Assembly: GCA_030770535.1 (NCBI GenBank)
Contig: JASVEC010000025.1
Coordinates: forward strand, 62,001 to 126,000
Length of the DNA stretch: 64,000 bases
Direction: 5' to 3'
Source: Batkoa obscura
Taxonomy: Eukaryota; Entomophthoromycota; Entomophthoromycetes; Entomophthorales; Batkoaceae
The translations under genes and the position numbers were made by a program. Position 1 is the first letter of the stretch, and every line of letters starts with the position of its first letter. The notes beneath the pieces are model-generated. The model was not told the DNA's origin. It searched no databases and worked only from the letters and a program-made list of their open reading frames with translations. This document shows, piece by piece, positions 44,354 through 56,150 of this stretch.

Positions 44354-46064
44354 ATGCAAAGATATAGTCTAGTAAAGCACAATAATAATAATAATGTAAT
44401 AATAATAATAATAAATTAACGATATTTCGTTTTTAGAGACCATCAAAAAGGCCTCACATAAAGGACCAGAGTATAGAAAATCTCGCATTAAAATTGGAAA
44501 GTAAAGCTCCTAGTGATACTAGTACAGTTACAAGTGAAGAAAATCCAACAGGAAAACTAAATAAAATGCAAAACGAGAAGGTTAAATTATTATAAATAAT
44601 CATTATGATAAAATTAAAATCGTTTAACAGATCTCTAATCCTAACAAAAAAGAAAATATTACAAACTATCTTAATGGAGCAGAAGAATTGGTCAACGGAA
44701 AGAGATTTAAAGCAGTTGAACAGAGGGTAGATGAAGGTAAACTAGTAGGATATATAAAATACACTATGAAAAATAATACATTTTCAGATGAGATTAATTC
44801 TGGAGGTGTTGTAAAAGAAAATATTATGAGCCGTTTTATTAAAGCAGAGCGCTTGAATAAGATGAGAGTCAATGTATTTGACCATATGCCTGATAAAACT
44901 AAAATAAAGGGCTTAGAAGAATCTGCTTTAAAATGTATTATGATTTCAGACAAAATGAACAAAAAAATTGTGGAATATAAAAAACCCAAAATAGCATCAA
45001 AACCTTTGATTGAAAAACGAAATGAACCAACCCGTGTAATTCATAATACCAGGTGTATGACTCCAGAATTTCAAGTCAGTGATGATGAGCGCTCGGATTA
45101 TTCTAAAATCAAAATTGATCCAAGTAAACTTCTTGATCATGAAAAAGAAGGCTACTCAGAAAATGATGAAAGTGAAACGGAAATGGAAGTGAAGGTGGAT
45201 GAACATGACATTAAAAAAAGTAAATTAGGGAAAGAAATGTATCTTGGTATGCTTGATTCCGAGGTATTATAATGATTAATCCCAAACCAAATACTTATAA
45301 TTTTATAGAATTTTTACCTTGTCAATAATGAATATGTAAGTCATCAAAAATGGGGCTGGGATATCAGAGAAAGGGAAGTTAATAGGATGCTCAAAGCACA
45401 CTCAAGCATGATGCTAAGGGGTGAAGTTATATATGACGCTGTTAATATGTTTGACAGAGTATGTGGAGCTCGTGCAATTAGTGAAGATAAATTAGATCTT
45501 CTTTCAGTCACGTGTTTATTTATAGCTACTAAATTTGCAAAGATTGGCTATGTTGATCCTGTTAAATTTCTATCTTATGCAGTCAAGCCTTACTCAATAT
45601 CAAGTTTAACTGCAACTGAGGTACATGTCCTCTTTCAGCTTGATTTTCGTTTAATTTATCCAAATCCTTTAGAATTTCTTGGGTATATGATTGCAGGTGA
45701 TGATGACCCTGATTACACTAAACTTATGACTCGTTATATTATGGAAATGACTTTAACTAATCACACATTTTTAAAATGTCGCCCTTCTCTTTTAGCAGCA
45801 TCTGCAATGCATTTAAGTCGTCTTGTACTTGGCCGCTTTGGGTGGGATGACGTGCTAATTGAACACACTGGATTTCAGAGACACCAATTGAAAGGTATTA
45901 TAAGAGTATTAATTAATAATATTGATGCATCTCCAAAAGATTCTTATCCAGATCAAAAGTATGGAAATGTAGACTATGGTTCAGTTTCTATTTATTTTAG
46001 AGAATGGTTAAAAGGTCATTCAGCTTCTGACATATCCAATATCGATTTCACCCAAATTGAATGA
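44354..46064 (+). CDS. Divergent cyclin (B-type-like)
   Basis: Four exons: 44354-44395, 44437-44580, 44631-45263, 45309-46064; 524 aa. A low-complexity, charged N-terminal half precedes a two-lobed cyclin fold at about 285-500: WDIREREVNRMLKAHSSM, VNMFDRVCGA, LLSVTCLFIATKFAKIGYVD then LTATEVHVLFQLDFRLIYPNPLEFL, and a second lobe with FLKCRPSLLAASAMHLS. The MRAILVDWL block of mitotic cyclins is replaced by REVNRMLKAHSSM, though the Lys and Glu that contact the kinase appear kept (K of ATKF, and nearby Glu). No clear RxxL destruction box was identified. The donor of intron 2 is GTTAAA, unusual here. Exon 1 ends in an Asn run within an AAT microsatellite. Mitotic/meiotic cyclin is the best guess. 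Confidence 0.82.
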
Positions 46065-46217
46065 TTTTAAAAAGATAGGTTTATTTATCTTCTATATAAT
46101 TAACTCAAATGAGTAACTCATAGTTGTCCTTTTCTTACTATTCTTATTTTTATATTATACCCAAAAGTTAATATTAAATAAACGTACATAATATATGGTT
46201 TTAAATTTAAATAAGAT

Positions 46218-47494
46218 TTATTGTTTTGTCTCAACTAAAAACCAACGGCATGTATGACATAATAAATATGGGTTTTTACTAGAGGTGCCTTCATAAAATT
46301 TTAATTTATCCACAGTTAAGCATTCAATCACCTTGTCTTTATCGTTGTTAGCCACTAAGCTTTCGGATATTTCCCACCAAGAAAGGGATACCGTTGCGCC
46401 ACACTTATAGCATTCTTTTTTTACGAGATTTGAATTATTTTCGTAATTTAACTTCAAAGGAGATAATACCATTTCGTTTGTTGGTTCTATAGTATTTATT
46501 TCAAAGAATAAATTTATCATTGTCTATAAAAATGTAAGTGAGTTATTAGTGAGTAATAATAATAATGATTGGCACAATACCTTATTTTCTTCTTCATTTT
46601 TATCAAACAATGTATAAATATCAGGAGTCATATCTGATTTACTATGCTTTGGACATAAAAGGATTGGTATTAATACCTTCTCCTTTTTCCCCCCCTCTTT
46701 CTTTTTTTCGATAAGTTTAAAACCTAAAAAATACTTCCGATTTGTTTGGGAACAAGAAGCATGTGCCAAATGATCACACGAGTCACATTTTATTTTATAT
46801 CCGAACCCACCTCTACAAACTTGGCAGATCTTTTATTATCAATATCTTTTTTTCAAAAACAAATAAAAGATTACCTCATCCCAATTACTTTGATCTAACT
46901 CTGAAATACCTCTGACGTTATTTTGAGTAAACTTTGCATTGGGTAGAAATACAGCACAAATAAGATGTGCCCAATTATGCATAGCTGTAGGAAGAATAGC
47001 TTTTGGTGCACTTTTTGGTTCATTAATACGACATAGTATACAAGTATGGTTCTATTTAAAATTAATATAATAACACAAAAAAAATTGAATTACATTTGAA
47101 TTTGCTCTTTTTGTGAAATTTTTACACCATTCACATAACCATGGCTTTTCATCAAGGCTAAATATTGAAGGTAAACAAGCTAAAATGGTAATATTAATTT
47201 ATTAATACTATATATATAAAGAATTTGTAATGTATTCAAATTGTAATGTTATTACTTGAATGAATAGTAAGAAAACATTTTTTACAACACTTGCATTCTT
47301 TAGAAGGACCACTTTGTAAGCATAGATCACATTTTCTTGGTGATATTACGTCTGTACTTGCTTTTTTGCGGTTCCTTAATTTTATTGGACTGTTCTTTTA
47401 AAAGGTTTTATTTTTATTTCTGATATAATTTGAATATATACGCTACTTTATCCGATGACAATTTAACTTCATTATCTTTTACATCTGTTGACAT
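46218..47494 (-). CDS. PHD/extended-PHD zinc-finger protein (Snt2-like)
   Basis: Six exons (minus): 47494-47447, 47394-47256, 47179-47094, 47051-46875, 46829-46581, 46523-46218; 334 aa. First a PHD finger (CDLC, CKCCKKC, HSTC, WLCEWC, about 35-85), then an extended PHD (CILC..., NWAHLICAVFLP, then ICQVC, CDSCDHLAHASC). Near the C-terminus, CYKCGATVSLSWW with CHTC is spaced like a GATA-type zinc finger. PHD plus ePHD plus GATA-like finger in this order recalls fungal Snt2, a chromatin regulator in histone deacetylase complexes, but the BAH domain and long linkers of Snt2 are missing. It may be a compact relative or one of two genes. Histone tail reading is expected from the domains. Confidence 0.78.
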
Positions 47495-48101
47495 TGTAAT
47501 TTAAAAATAAAAGTAATGTCATTTTTTATACTACTCGATTTATTCCTGTTCCATAAAATGCTAATATTGTTGCTATTTTCGAAAATAAATTTCAAGGCTA
47601 AGATGCTATTTATTTAAAATAGTATAAAAATACTAGATCAAATGCATCAACTTTGATGTTTATCCCTTTAAGTACCAAATGTCTCAAAAAAATTCTATTC
47701 GATTGGACCATGATTTCTAATTAATTTTATGCCAATCGGATTAGCTTTTTTTGAAACTCAATGCCCAAAGGGGTTAATTTGGTCTAAACCTTGCAAGTAA
47801 TGTTCACCTATGGTACTCAAGTGGTTACTTTTAAAAATGGCAACCACTGTTAATTTTACTAAAAATAGACCTTAGTTTGCTAATTGGAAAGAAAATAATG
47901 CCTACTATCTGCTGATTTGTAAAACAAGTAATATAAAATAAAAATACTAAAAAACATTATCGCTTTTACACATAAATAGCCTATGGTTAATAGGTAGGAG
48001 CACGGGATACAATCGATCATATGTGTCATGTTAAAGGTACATTACAAAATATAAATAAATTCAACATATAAAAACAAAGCTTTACTTTAAATATCTATAA
48101 A
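47495..48101. other. Divergent promoter region, PHD gene and protease
   Basis: About 600 bp without coding exons. A TATA-like CATATAAAAAC lies about 35 bp upstream of the protease start. Nothing else recognised. Confidence 0.45.
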
Positions 48102-49289
48102 ATGAAATTTTCAGCCTCTTTATTTTTCTCAAACTTGTTTATACCTTCTCTGTTAGCTTTTAATCCTTTAATAGCTTCTGAACATGGAATTGTTGAAGGA
48201 AGTTATATAATCAAGCTTAAAGATACTAATCGTATTACTCTTGATTCACATTTAAATAAAATTCGCTCATTATTTAAAAACCGTTCTGGAGAAAATAAGA
48301 TTAACCATGTCTATAATTCCCTAGGTAGCTTTTATTCAGCACAATTTTCCAAAGAAATAATTGCTCAGATTCGCTCTTTACCAGAAGTCTCTTATATTGA
48401 AAACGATAGTATTGTAAAAGTAGATTCTAGTGAAAACGTTGGTACTGCAAGCATCAATTTGGTCCAACCAAATGCCCCTTGGAATTTAGCAAGGATTTCT
48501 CAAAGAAAGCTAGTAAATTCAGATTATACTTACCTAGGTGATGGTTCTGGGGTATCGGTATATATAGCTGATACAGGAATATACACTTCCCATCCAGAAT
48601 TTGAAGGACGTGCCATTGTTGGAGCTAATTTTTCATCTGATACAAATGATAATGATGGAAATGGACATGGTACATTTGTTGCTGGTGTAGTTGGCGCTAA
48701 AACTTATGGTGTAGCTAAAAAAACACAGCTTATATCAGTAAAAGTCTTAGGTATCAATGGCTCTGGTTCTATTTCTAGCATATTAGCTGGTATCAACTGG
48801 GTAGTAAAAGATAAAAGAGGGAAGAGAGGGAATGTTCTTAATCTTTCAATTGGTGGCGGTTTTTCACAACCCTTAAATGATGCTGTAAAATCTGCTCATC
48901 AAAATGGAGTTACTGTAGTAACTGCGGCTGGAAATAGTAATTCTGATGGATGCTCTTTTTCGCCTGGATCTACCCCAGAAGCTATTAATGTTGCTACGTT
49001 AAGTACAAATGACGCTCGTTCTTCTGCATCCAACTATGGTAAATGTGTTGATATATTTGCCCCTGGACAAAATATTGTTTCTACTTGGAATAATAATGGA
49101 TTACAAACATTAACTGGCTCTTCTACGGCTGCACCACACGTTGCTGGCCTCGCTGCTTACTTTTACTCACTCGAAGCTTTAACTCCAGATACAGTAACTC
49201 AAAAAATTTTAACTTTGGCAACTACAGGTTTGGTCACTAATCCTGGAAATCAATCCCCAAACCGTATTGCTTTTAATGGAGCCACATGA
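48102..49289 (+). CDS. Secreted subtilisin-like protease (proteinase K type)
   Basis: 395 aa, single exon. Signal peptide (about 1-19), an inhibitor I9 propeptide (GIVEGSYIIKLKD to YIENDSIVKV, about 27-107), then an S8 peptidase. The triad is intact: Asp in VYIADTGIYTSHPEF, His in DGNGHGTFVAG, Ser in LTGSSTAAPHVAGL (SST in place of the common TSM). The oxyanion Asn is in TAAGNSNSDGC. The protein ends soon after the fold, without a membrane anchor. Secreted subtilisins degrade protein and cuticle in insect- or detritus-feeding fungi; that link is inference. Confidence 0.95.
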   Translation: MKFSASLFFSNLFIPSLLAFNPLIASEHGIVEGSYIIKLKDTNRITLDSHLNKIRSLFKNRSGENKINHVYNSLGSFYSAQFSKEIIAQIRSLPEVSYIENDSIVKVDSSENVGTASINLVQPNAPWNLARISQRKLVNSDYTYLGDGSGVSVYIADTGIYTSHPEFEGRAIVGANFSSDTNDNDGNGHGTFVAGVVGAKTYGVAKKTQLISVKVLGINGSGSISSILAGINWVVKDKRGKRGNVLNLSIGGGFSQPLNDAVKSAHQNGVTVVTAAGNSNSDGCSFSPGSTPEAINVATLSTNDARSSASNYGKCVDIFAPGQNIVSTWNNNGLQTLTGSSTAAPHVAGLAAYFYSLEALTPDTVTQKILTLATTGLVTNPGNQSPNRIAFNGAT

Positions 49290-49665
49290 GTTTATTTTGA
49301 ATTTAAATAAATATATTTTCTTAAGATAAATTTATCAAACATACTTTTCAGCAAATTTTGATTTTTTATTACAGAACCCAGCTAGATTCAAAAGCGTTTT
49401 TTTACACTACAAACGCTTTTCATTGATTTTGCTCTTAATGTCATAAAATGATTTATTAGTATTTAATTTGCTTTAATATTTTTAAACTAGATTTATGATT
49501 TTTTATGCTTTTCCAGTTCATTTACTATATATCATATACTCAGATTACTTAATACCTGTTTTTCTAACCATAACTTTTAAATCTATTCAAATGATTAAAC
49601 GTAAGATCAAATACAATTTAACATCAAAAGCCCTTTATTATTAATTATAAATGTATGATTAATCT
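49290..49665. other. Intergenic between convergent genes
   Basis: 3' flanks of the protease and the aldo-keto reductase. AACGCTTTT words (AAAAGCGTTT at about 49390 and AAACGCTTTT at about 49410) form a short inverted pair that could make a hairpin near the protease 3' end. Confidence 0.4.
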
Positions 49666-50859
49666 TTACAAATTGACAGAACGTAAGCCTTCTTCCGTAT
49701 ATCTACCTCCTTTTACTTCAATTTGTTCTGTTAATTTACGGATTTGTTTATTTTCATCATCAGTTAACTTGATATTAGCTGACTCAATGTTTTCTTCAAG
49801 GTATTTAATTCTTCTCGTTCCTGGAATGGGGATAAAATCATTTCCCTATTAAAATTAAGCTAAAATCTAGTCATAATTAATAATAAAACTTACTTGAGAT
49901 AAAACCCACGATAAGCATAATTGTGAAGCTTTGATTCCCTTTCTATTAGCTATTTCTTCAAGCTTATTGACAATTTGAAGGTTATGCTCAACATTTTCTT
50001 TGTTATAACGTGGAAAACGAGTAACCCTTGAATCGTCCTTATCTAGTGATTTTACATCTAATTTTCCAGTCAAAAAACCACGACCTAATGGTGAGTAAGC
50101 AACAATAGTCACTCCGAGCTCTCTACAAGCTTCCAATAATCCATTTCTTTCAATAAATGTTTCCCATGGACTATCAAAATTGAGTTTAAATAGTTTTAAA
50201 AAAGATTTAAATAGTTACCTATATTCAATTTGTACTGCAGAAATAGGGTGAACTTTATGTGCCCTCTTAAGTGTTTCTGCACTACATTCGGATAACCCTA
50301 AATATTTTACTTTTCCCTCTTTAACTAATGCTGCCATAGCTGAAACAGTTTCTTCAATTGGGCTATAAGTTACATTAATCAAAGATGATTTCTACTAAAA
50401 TTAAAACATACGTGTTAGGATCAACCCTGTGTTGATAATACAAATCAATAGTTTCAATTCCTAAACGTTTTAAACTAGCATCACAACACTGTTTCACGTA
50501 TTCCTTATCGCCACGTATTTTCACTTCCTTTTTTTCTAGATCATAACTAATAGCAAATTTAGTACAGAGGAAAATTTCATTTCTACGCTTCTTTAAAACT
50601 TTAGCTAAAAGTTTTTCATTTTCCCCCATGCCATACATATCCTATAATACTATTAATATTTTATTACTCAGATCATCCATTTATCACTTACTGAAGTATC
50701 CCAAAAAGTACATCCAAGGTCAATGGCTCTGTTTAAAACTCGAATATTCTCTTCTTCATTAGAAGAGCCATAAAAAGCACTCATCCCCATGCATCCTAGT
50801 CCAATACTTGAGATTTGTGGGCCATTTTTACCTAATTGACGTGTTGCTAATTTACTCAT
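49666..50859 (-). CDS. Aldo-keto reductase
   Basis: Five exons (minus): 50859-50692, 50641-50412, 50362-50219, 50170-49894, 49845-49666; 332 aa. NADPH-dependent carbonyl reductase of the AKR13-like group. Motifs: [20 protein letters not shown] at the start, the tetrad Asp and Tyr in [12 protein letters not shown], Lys in LCTKF, His in YYQHRVD; then [15 protein letters not shown] and IPIPGTRR, which contacts NADPH. Complete TIM barrel. The substrate is not predictable. Every exon junction keeps frame. Confidence 0.93.
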
Positions 50860-51595
50860 TTTAAATTTATTTTTTGTTTTTATTGTTTCAATTATTTTGA
50901 CATTCCATTATGTTTTTATACTTTTCACTTGAATACTTGATTTTATCCAACTCCGATTTACATTGACTTGAATTGAATTAAATTGTTAATTTTATTGTGC
51001 GGAGTATTTTAATCCCGATTTTAAGGTAGATTTTGCCACTTAATGCGTAGTACTTCCTTTCAGGAACCTAAAAAAAATTGGACTCCAAAACTCTCAAATT
51101 AATATGGTAAAAAAGTCATATAAAGTCTCACTCTATCAACGTCATCGTATGAATAATTATTGCTTCTATATAATATAACATATTAATAATACACACTTTT
51201 GTTTTCGTTTTAAATATAGATATCACTGATGCTGCCATTATAAAGATGTTATTTACCTCATTAATTTTAAGATATAAAAAATAACTGACTCTTTTTTATA
51301 TTTTATATGGAAATAATAAAAATAGTAATATTTAATAAAAAGCGTACACCTTAAAAAATCGTCATTATGCTTTAATTAACAAAGGCTTGTACCATACTTT
51401 ATTTTTTAATACAATAAAAAGAAAATAATACTATGTTGAATAGATTAAATTTTATTTAAAAAACTATAATAATGTAGTATTCTTTTTATAAAATGTTACA
51501 CTTAAATAAAAAAATTAATTTATGAAAGACGAAATAAGCTAGCTTTTTAATAAATATTAATACTTAATAACAAATTAAATGAAGGTGTTTTATTT
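50860..51595. other. Intergenic, AKR promoter to SRP68 3' flank
   Basis: About 740 bp, AT-rich, no recognised element. Confidence 0.45.
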
Positions 51596-53963
51596 TTATT
51601 TTTTAAAAAAAGAAAATAAATTTCCGAGGACACCGCTGTTATCTTGCTCAACATTTTCAGTGGCAGCTGGAGTTGAGGTTGAGGTTGAGGTTGAGGTTGA
51701 AGCTTTGCCCATTAAATTATTTAAATGATTAAATAATAATGAGTTTTCATCTTCAAAATGATTAAATGCAAGATCAAATACCATAGGCTTGCATGGAATA
51801 GGCAAAAGTTTAGGTGGTAAATCAATAATATCAGGAGTATATTGATTATTATTCAACTTGAAATTAGGATATTGCTTTAATTGTTGAGATATTGACTAAA
51901 CATATTAATTAATTTATTATTATATATAAAAATACTTACTAATAAAATTTGTTGATGATTTAAGTTTAAATTTGATAAAGATTCAGCTAACAAATCTGTT
52001 TCATTTTCGGAATGGATAGCCCAAATTGATTGAGCTTGTTGAGATAATGAGCGTATGATTTTCTCAAAATTCAAAGCATAGTCCATTGAAATTATACAAT
52101 CTAATTTGTACTCAGATTGAACAGAATCGTTATTAGACACCAAAAATTGAGAAAACGAGGATGAAGAATGTTCGAATAAGGAACTGGCTTCCAAATATTT
52201 TTGTTCATTCAAATAATACATTCCCATGAATGTTTGACTTCAAAAATTAAATAATTTTTAAACTTAAATATAAAAATACCTAACACCTTTAAAATAGGCC
52301 AATTTTGCTTTAACCCATTGCTCAAATTCATATTCTTCTTGGAAAAAAGGAGCATTTGAAATATTATCCAAGACCTATCAAATAATCAGCATTAACATTT
52401 ATAATAGCAATAATATTAAAAACTTACTTGCAATATACCATTCAAGAGTTTAATGATATCTTCAATTCTACCAGTGATTTTCAATTCTGGGGCAACTCCT
52501 TCATTATTAATAATGAAATACTCTTCAATTAAAAATAAATTTCTCAAAATCATTGCACTGAATTGACGTTGATGAACACATGCTTTAAGTAGACTTAAAT
52601 TAGCACTTAATTCTGCTGATTTAGATGTTTGAATCCTTTCTGATGCAATCTAAATTATAAATATAAATAGTAAAATATAATAAAATAATTACTTTGTCTT
52701 CTTCGCTTAATTTTATAGCTATTTGAGTAGCGTCAGAATAAGAAGATATAATTTTGTCATATAAATTCATGACCTCGTCTTTAGAATTATCGCTGTTGCT
52801 AAATAATTGATCTTCTGCTTCCTTTGCTGCAATCATTAATCTTGTTATTTCAGAACTTCTTAATTGAATAGTATGATGAAACCATTTTATATCGTTAACT
52901 TTCTTAGGCAAATCTGATTTCAAAGTAATGCTCTATTTAAAAATAAATCAAATACAAATACATAATAATATAATTACTTCCAAATGAGATGAGAATTCTT
53001 CTAAATAACTCCCTTTTACTTTTGATACAATCTCCTTATTATACTCTTCTTCATTCAATTCGTCTACTTCTTTTTCAATGTTATATAAACAAAATCGAAT
53101 ATTAGGCTCAATGTTATCAACCATTGAAAAATAAAGTGCTTCGTCTTGAGCATTGCAATTTTCACTCTGTGCCAAATTTTCCAAAATAAATCTAAAATTT
53201 AAATTAAATTTGTTAGTTTGAAAAGCAAATAATCCAATTACTTTGACGCTGTAAAATATTCTAAGCACTTTTCCCACTCCTCTTTTTCAAAATAATAATA
53301 TCCATTTATCATAGTTGTATAAGCCTAAATATTACATTTACAAAAATCAGTTTATCTAAATTTTAACTTACTTTGATTTCCAACACCTTGTTTACACTGA
53401 ACAGTTTACTACTATTGATAAGGTCTATAAATGAAGCAATATTTGCAGCCTTTCTAAGTCTTGATAATAAATGGTTTCTTTTTCTAGAATCTTCTAACAA
53501 ACTCGCTTTTATTTCCATCCCATAACTCCATGCTCGTTCACATAAGAATAACAAAAGTTCAAAATAACTAAAATACTAATATTATTTGATACTCTAGATT
53601 TAGTTTTAGTTTACCTTTTATTTTCAGCAAATACCTCTTTCTTATCTTTTAATAAAGTAAGTTCGTCACTTACTTTGTTTTTTTTTGGGCCTCCTTTATG
53701 TAATAAGCCTAAACCTTTTCTTAAACCATGTATTTTACGAGTACAATATTTCCTATTCAATTAGATATGTATAAATACCTAATGCTGTAATTTTATAATG
53801 GAGAATTACCTATATCGAGTATAATCTTGATGTCTTAAACCAAAAGAATTTCTAGTTTCATTTAATAAGCCTAAAACTGCTTTACATTAATATATGTCAT
53901 CTATTATTATTAACGATATTTACTCGGCTCATCAAATTTTTCTTGAGTATCAGTCATGGACAT
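51596..53963 (-). CDS. SRP68: Signal recognition particle subunit SRP68
   Basis: Eleven exons (minus): 53963-53924, 53879-53810, 53752-53615, 53567-53372, 53324-53242, 53191-52978, 52932-52693, 52649-52428, 52374-52280, 52237-51940, 51895-51596; 631 aa (human 627). Binds SRP RNA and SRP72 in the SRP S domain for ER targeting of secretory proteins. The RNA-binding N-terminus is clear: FGLRHQDYTRYRKYC, GLRKGLGLLHK, ERAWSYGME, RKRNHLLSRLRKA. Later blocks are YTTMINGYYYFEKEEWEKC, EPNIRFCLYNI and, near the end, PPKLLPIPCKPMVFDLAFNH. A Thr/Ser run (STSTSTSTST) encoded by a 6-bp microsatellite lies near residue 605. Eleven exons in 1.9 kb coding makes this the most intron-rich gene here. Confidence 0.94.
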
Positions 53964-54311
53964 TTTACCTTTATTAAAAAGAGAGAGTTTTTTATTTATT
54001 ATAAAAGTAGCTATATGAATTTACTATAAAAATTAACCAATGAAATTAATTTGAGTAGACTATGAACAGCTTAATATTATTTAATAGTAATAATACAATA
54101 ATATAATGATATGAATTCAAAAATGATTGATGATAAATACCAATTTAGAACAACATTAAGTATCTTCATTGAAATATTTTTTAATAAAGTATTTTAAGAT
54201 AGGGAAGTTCAACGTCACATTGTTTTAATATTTTATTTCACCATTTTAAAATTATAAAAATAAAAATAGACTTAAAATTTTATACCTTATTCTTTTTATT
54301 TAAATTAAAAA
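53964..54311. promoter_or_regulatory. Divergent promoter region SRP68/MOB1
   Basis: 348 bp between two divergent start codons. AT-rich; no specific motif recognised. Confidence 0.4.
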
Positions 54312-55215
54312 ATGGTTACAAATAGTGCTAGTTCATCGTATGTAAAAATAAACACTAAATAAACAATAATAATAGATTATTATAGGATAAGATCCACAAA
54401 CACGGTTAAAACATTATATATGAATGCAAAAAAATCAGGCTCTAATTCTACAGCTTCAAAACAATATCAATTAAAAAAATATGCTGAAGCTACTTTGGGT
54501 CCATTATATTTAAGAGCCGCTGTACAGTTGCCACAAGGTGAAGATCTTAACGAATGGTTGGCAATGAATAGTAAAATTACTTATAGGCTTTATTGACTTC
54601 ATTTAACTATTTTATTAAAAAATAGCGGTGGATTTTTTTAATCAAGTCAATTTATTATACGGTACCATGTCTGAGTTTTGTACAAAGAACACTTGCCCTC
54701 TAATGTCAGCTGGTACTAAGTAATTATCTTAGTAATATTTTTATCCTATGTTTATAATCTTTTAAATATTTAGATATACTTATAACTGGGCAGATGAAAG
54801 CACGAATAACCAACCAATTCCAGTATCAGCACCAGAGTATGTCGATAAGTTAATGGCTTGGATCCAAATTCAATTAGATGATGAAAAATTGTTTCCAACC
54901 AAAACAGGTACTTTGCTTAATATTTATTTACTATTTATTTAGATCAAATTAGGCATTTCTTTCGGTAAAAACTTTTTGCCTACCGTAAAAACAATATTCA
55001 AGCGTTTATATCGTGTATATGCCCATTTATATCACCATCACTTTGACCATGTGATTGTTTTAGGCCAAGAAGTACATTTAAATACTTCGTTTAAACACTT
55101 TATTTTTTTAGTCCAAGAATTTGACTTGATTCCAGATCAAAAAGAGTTAGCTCCAATGTTAGATTTAATTGCTACTTTTGATCAAAGAGAGCCTCAACCT
55201 AGCTCAAGCAGCTAA
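54312..55215 (+). CDS. MOB1: MOB1 kinase activator
   Basis: Five exons: 54312-54337, 54386-54570, 54626-54719, 54774-54907, 54953-55215; 233 aa. Coactivator of NDR/LATS kinases in mitotic exit and septation. The fold is fully readable: [34 protein letters not shown] with two zinc cysteines, YNWADE, LFPTKTG, then [13 protein letters not shown] with two zinc histidines, and [19 protein letters not shown]. For the last intron I chose the second of two AGs (54951-54952), because the first leads to a stop and the second gives [13 protein letters not shown], matching the family GVPFPKNF. Confidence 0.95.
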
Positions 55216-55621
55216 TTCTTTAATAAACTAGTGTTCATTATATAAATAGACAAGAAGTATATTGCGGAATTATATTATAACTGCTTAATAATGTAACTAT
55301 ATTTATTCTAAAAAATAAACAATTTATAGAAAGAATAAAGCTTATGTTATATATAACAATTCCTTTTATTAATAAATTAATTTTTAAATATAATAAATCT
55401 ATTTGAAGTTGTTTTGTAAGTAGAATACTTAATTTAATAAATAGAAACTACAATTCGTTTAAGATAAGGTCAATTAATAATAGCTATAGGTTAATTAATA
55501 ACAGTGGCATCAAAATAGTTCTTGGTTTTTAATTGGCTTAAATTATTCCCATCCAACTCAACTATAAAACATGAGATTTTCTTTTTTTTTCTAGAAACAT
55601 TTTAGAATATTTAAAAACGAA
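55216..55621. other. Intergenic between MOB1 and ATX1
   Basis: About 400 bp of AT-rich sequence. No specific feature recognised. Confidence 0.4.
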
Positions 55622-55927
55622 ATGAGTGTAAGTTAAAATTGAATATAAAAATACTTAGCAATACTAACATTTTCATAGACTTACGAATTTACTGTAAAAA
55701 TGACTTGCTCTGGTTGCTCCAACGCTGTTAACAAAGCACTCGGAAGATTAGAAGGTATTACTTTAAAAAAAAGATACGAGTAATTTGTTAAAACTAATTT
55801 CATAGGTGTTGACAAAGTCGATATTAATATGGAAGAACAGAAAGTAACTGTCACTGCCAGCACTGCTACCAAAGAGCAAGTTTTTGAAGCAATCAAAAAA
55901 ACTGGAAAGGAAGTTTCTGTTTTATAG
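55622..55927 (+). CDS. ATX1: Copper chaperone ATX1
   Basis: Three exons: 55622-55627, 55679-55754, 55806-55927; 67 aa. Cytosolic Cu(I) carrier delivering copper to the Golgi P-type ATPase Ccc2. The metal site MTCSGCSNAV lies at residues 10-19, and the ferredoxin-like babbab pattern continues (GVDKVDINMEEQKVTV, FEAIKKTGKEV). The conserved Lys of KKTG next to the metal site is present. The first exon codes only Met-Ser before a GTAAGT donor. Length matches Atx1 of other species (68-73). Confidence 0.95.
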
Positions 55928-56150
55928 TCATGTTTTAATAAATTTTAATGAAATAATTTGACTTTATTTTTATATCGTATTTCCACATTTTGTTTATATA
56001 TCATCTCTTATTTATTACCACTATTATTTTAATATTTGATGTGAAAGTAAAGAACTCATAAACTTGGAACTTTGAAAATGATGGAATTTTGCATTAAAAA
56101 ATCGTCATTTCAAAAGAAATCATTCTTAATTTCAAACTTTTAACACTAAA

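Noticed and set aside
44381-44415. AAT microsatellite as a mobile-element target
   Set aside because: It is a simple repeat spanning the end of cyclin exon 1 and its intron; no element ends nearby.
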